In this document: one piece after another, positions 43,906 to 45,560 of the stretch | Layout of the letters: every line of letters begins with the position of its first letter | Position numbering within the stretch: the first letter of the stretch is position 1 | NCBI GenBank assembly: GCA_945865675.1 | Contig: CAMBFO010000008.1 | Location: forward strand, 1 to 45,560 | Source: Comamonas sp. lk | GTDB taxonomy: Bacteria; Pseudomonadota; Gammaproteobacteria; Burkholderiales; Burkholderiaceae_C | Reading direction: 5' to 3' | Length of the DNA stretch: 45,560 bases | Made by a program: the position numbers and the translations under genes | Notes under the pieces: generated by a model | Told to the model about the DNA's origin: nothing | Seen by the model: only the letters and a program-made list of their open reading frames with translations | Databases searched by the model: none

Positions 43906-45560
43906 ATGAAAATATTCATAACGTTGGTACAGACGCCGCGGCTATCGACCGGCATTCTTTGTTTTTGCGTCTGCCTGTCTGCAGCGCAGGCCCAGGAGGC
44001 CGGGGCCAACCCCGACTCGGGCCCGGCACCCGGCGCCAAGCTCGATCGCGTGGAAATCAGCGCGCGCCAAACGGATACCGAGCTACGCCGACGCGCCAGC
44101 ACCGCCAAGCAAATCTATGGCCGCGAAGAACTCGATAAGTTTGGCGATACCAATGTGGCCGATGTCTTGCAGCGTCTGCCTGGCGTCACCCTGCAGGGCA
44201 ATGCACCGCGCTTGCGCGGCATGAGCGTCGGCTATACCCTGATCTTGATCAACGGCGATCCGGCACCTGCGGGTTTTGCGCTAGACCAACTGGACCCGGC
44301 GCTGGTCGAGCGTATTGAGGTCAGCAAAGGCCCTACCGCCACCCAAAGCGCGCAAGCCGTTGCTGGCACCATCAACATTATTTTGAAGGACGCGCCCAAA
44401 CGCTCGCAGCGTGACTTGCGTTTAAGCGCCGCTTATCGTTTTGAAAAGCCGACCGTGTCCGGCAACTTCACTCTGGGCGAAAAATGGGGCGATGTATCGC
44501 TGATCTTGCCCATCTCTTCTTTCCAGTGGCGCGGCCAGATTGATAGCGAAATCCACCGCCAAAGCCTTGCTGCAAACGGCAGCACCGTGGACGCGATACA
44601 AAAAGGGGATAACCGCTTCCAAGGCCAGGGCATCAACCTGGGGCCGGTACTGACTTGGCGCATCAGCGACGACGCAACCCTGAGCTTGCAGTCTTTTGTG
44701 CAAAGCGGCGCTTGGAACAACACGACGCGCTACTCCAACCAGGTGCTGGCAGGTAGCCCCGCCCTGGATGGCGATAGCAGCAATGAAGGCGGCTGGGAAC
44801 TTGCGCGCAGCCGCTTGCAATGGGTGAACAATTTTTCTGCCGATGAGCGCATCGAAGTCAAAGCCGGTATCCAGGCTTCACGTGGCCGCTTTGACAACCA
44901 AAGCCAGGGCGCCCTGCAGCAACGCACCCTGGGCGATAACCGCGAGACCTCGCTCACCCAGGCCGGTAATTACACGCGGCTGATCAATGAAGCGCACAGC
45001 CTGGCGCTGGGTTGGGACCTGGAGTTGCGCCAGCGCGAAGAAAAGCGCGATGCCAGTTTGCAAGGCGTAGCTTTGATAAGTAGCCTGCAAGGCCAGGCGT
45101 TTTCTGCGCAAGTGCAAAAAACCGCGCTCTTTGTACAAGATGAGTGGCAAATATCGCCGCAATGGTCGGCGACGCTGGGCCTTCGTCATGAGAATATTGC
45201 TACGCAAAGCACTGGCATAGACCTAGAGCTGCGCAATACCAGCGCCGTGCTCACGCCCATGCTGCACCTGTCCTATAAATTGAACCCAAGCGGCAAGGAT
45301 CTGATACGTGCTAGCCTGACCCGCAGTTACAAAGCGCCAGACATCAATGCTTTACTGGCCCGGCCTACGCCCAATGGCTTGTATGCCGACCTTAGTCAAA
45401 GCAATACCGTGCTGGCACCGGACAGCGTGGGCAACCCCGCATTGCGGCCCGAACTGGCCACTGGCCTAGATATGGCGTATGAAAAATACCTGGCCAGTGG
45501 CGGCTTGTTGAGCGTGGGCATTTTTTACCGCGAGATCAGTGATTTGGTGCGCGGTGTCAC
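43906..45560 (+). CDS. TonB-dependent outer-membrane receptor (N-terminal part, cut by window edge)
   Basis: An ATG at 43906 opens a frame that runs 551 codons to the window edge without a stop. A signal peptide ends near SAAQAQ (about residue 27). A possible TonB box (DRVEISA) and a plug domain follow, with VADVLQRLPGVTLQGN, LRGMSVGYTLILINGDP, VERIEVSKGPTATQSAQAVAGTINIILK. Barrel strands with alternating residues and FVQDEWQISPQWSATLGLR continue to the end. Such receptors import iron chelates, cobalamin, nickel or other large solutes using TonB energy. Placed right behind a peptide-type ABC importer, it could bring in the same substrate. No clear Shine-Dalgarno sequence precedes the start. 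Confidence 0.92.
   Translation, partial: MKIFITLVQTPRLSTGILCFCVCLSAAQAQEAGANPDSGPAPGAKLDRVEISARQTDTELRRRASTAKQIYGREELDKFGDTNVADVLQRLPGVTLQGNAPRLRGMSVGYTLILINGDPAPAGFALDQLDPALVERIEVSKGPTATQSAQAVAGTINIILKDAPKRSQRDLRLSAAYRFEKPTVSGNFTLGEKWGDVSLILPISSFQWRGQIDSEIHRQSLAANGSTVDAIQKGDNRFQGQGINLGPVLTWRISDDATLSLQSFVQSGAWNNTTRYSNQVLAGSPALDGDSSNEGGWELARSRLQWVNNFSADERIEVKAGIQASRGRFDNQSQGALQQRTLGDNRETSLTQAGNYTRLINEAHSLALGWDLELRQREEKRDASLQGVALISSLQGQAFSAQVQKTALFVQDEWQISPQWSATLGLRHENIATQSTGIDLELRNTSAVLTPMLHLSYKLNPSGKDLIRASLTRSYKAPDINALLARPTPNGLYADLSQSNTVLAPDSVGNPALRPELATGLDMAYEKYLASGGLLSVGIFYREISDLVRGV

Overview
The window looks like chromosome of a betaproteobacterium, most probably Burkholderiales and Comamonadaceae-like. 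This is inferred from the GC-rich, densely packed genes, the family resemblance of the proteins, the dnaG-rpoD and ribF-ileS-lspA neighbourhoods, and an RpoD with a long Lys/Ala/Pro-rich N-terminus. No tRNA, rRNA, CRISPR array, insertion sequence or prophage gene was seen. No gap between genes exceeds about 225 bases. Both ends cut a gene: a TetR-type regulator on the left (minus strand) and a TonB-dependent receptor on the right (plus strand).

Region 1 (1-4970): a TetR-type regulator is divergent from a tightly coupled operon of a membrane-anchored periplasmic sulfatase, a probable beta-propeller protein of unknown function and a Baeyer-Villiger monooxygenase. Consecutive genes overlap as ATGA. 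This looks like an accessory catabolic cassette and is the least familiar gene set here. Region 2 (4971-8793): etfB, etfA and a long acyl-CoA dehydrogenase. A clear -10 box abuts a long palindrome in front of etfB, and a strong terminator stands between etfA and the dehydrogenase.

Region 3 (8824-23421, all minus strand): in transcription order slyX, an AhpD-like protein, gamma-glutamyltranspeptidase, dnaG, rpoD, aroE, an FKBP prolyl isomerase, grpE, dnaK, dnaJ, trhO and a glutathione S-transferase-like gene. A near-perfect sigma-32 promoter precedes grpE and a second, weaker one precedes dnaK. rpoD has an extended -10 promoter over the dnaG stop codon and encodes a basic tail of about 266 residues resembling histone H1. 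rpsU, often found ahead of dnaG, is absent.

Region 4 (23630-30762): scoAB (CoA transferase), an EamA transporter, an atypical SDR lacking the usual Tyr/Lys pair, a second EamA transporter (minus strand), a quinone oxidoreductase and a GT39-like membrane glycosyltransferase. Region 5 (30782-35317, minus strand): ribF, ileS and lspA. Region 6 (35489-37108): an HNH endonuclease and an ATP-dependent DNA ligase with a probable export signal.

Region 7 (37225-45560): a peptide-type ABC importer with a substrate-binding lipoprotein that appears anchored at both ends, two permeases and a fused double ATPase. A TonB-dependent receptor follows, so the locus could move one substrate class across both membranes. 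The substrate is not evident from sequence.
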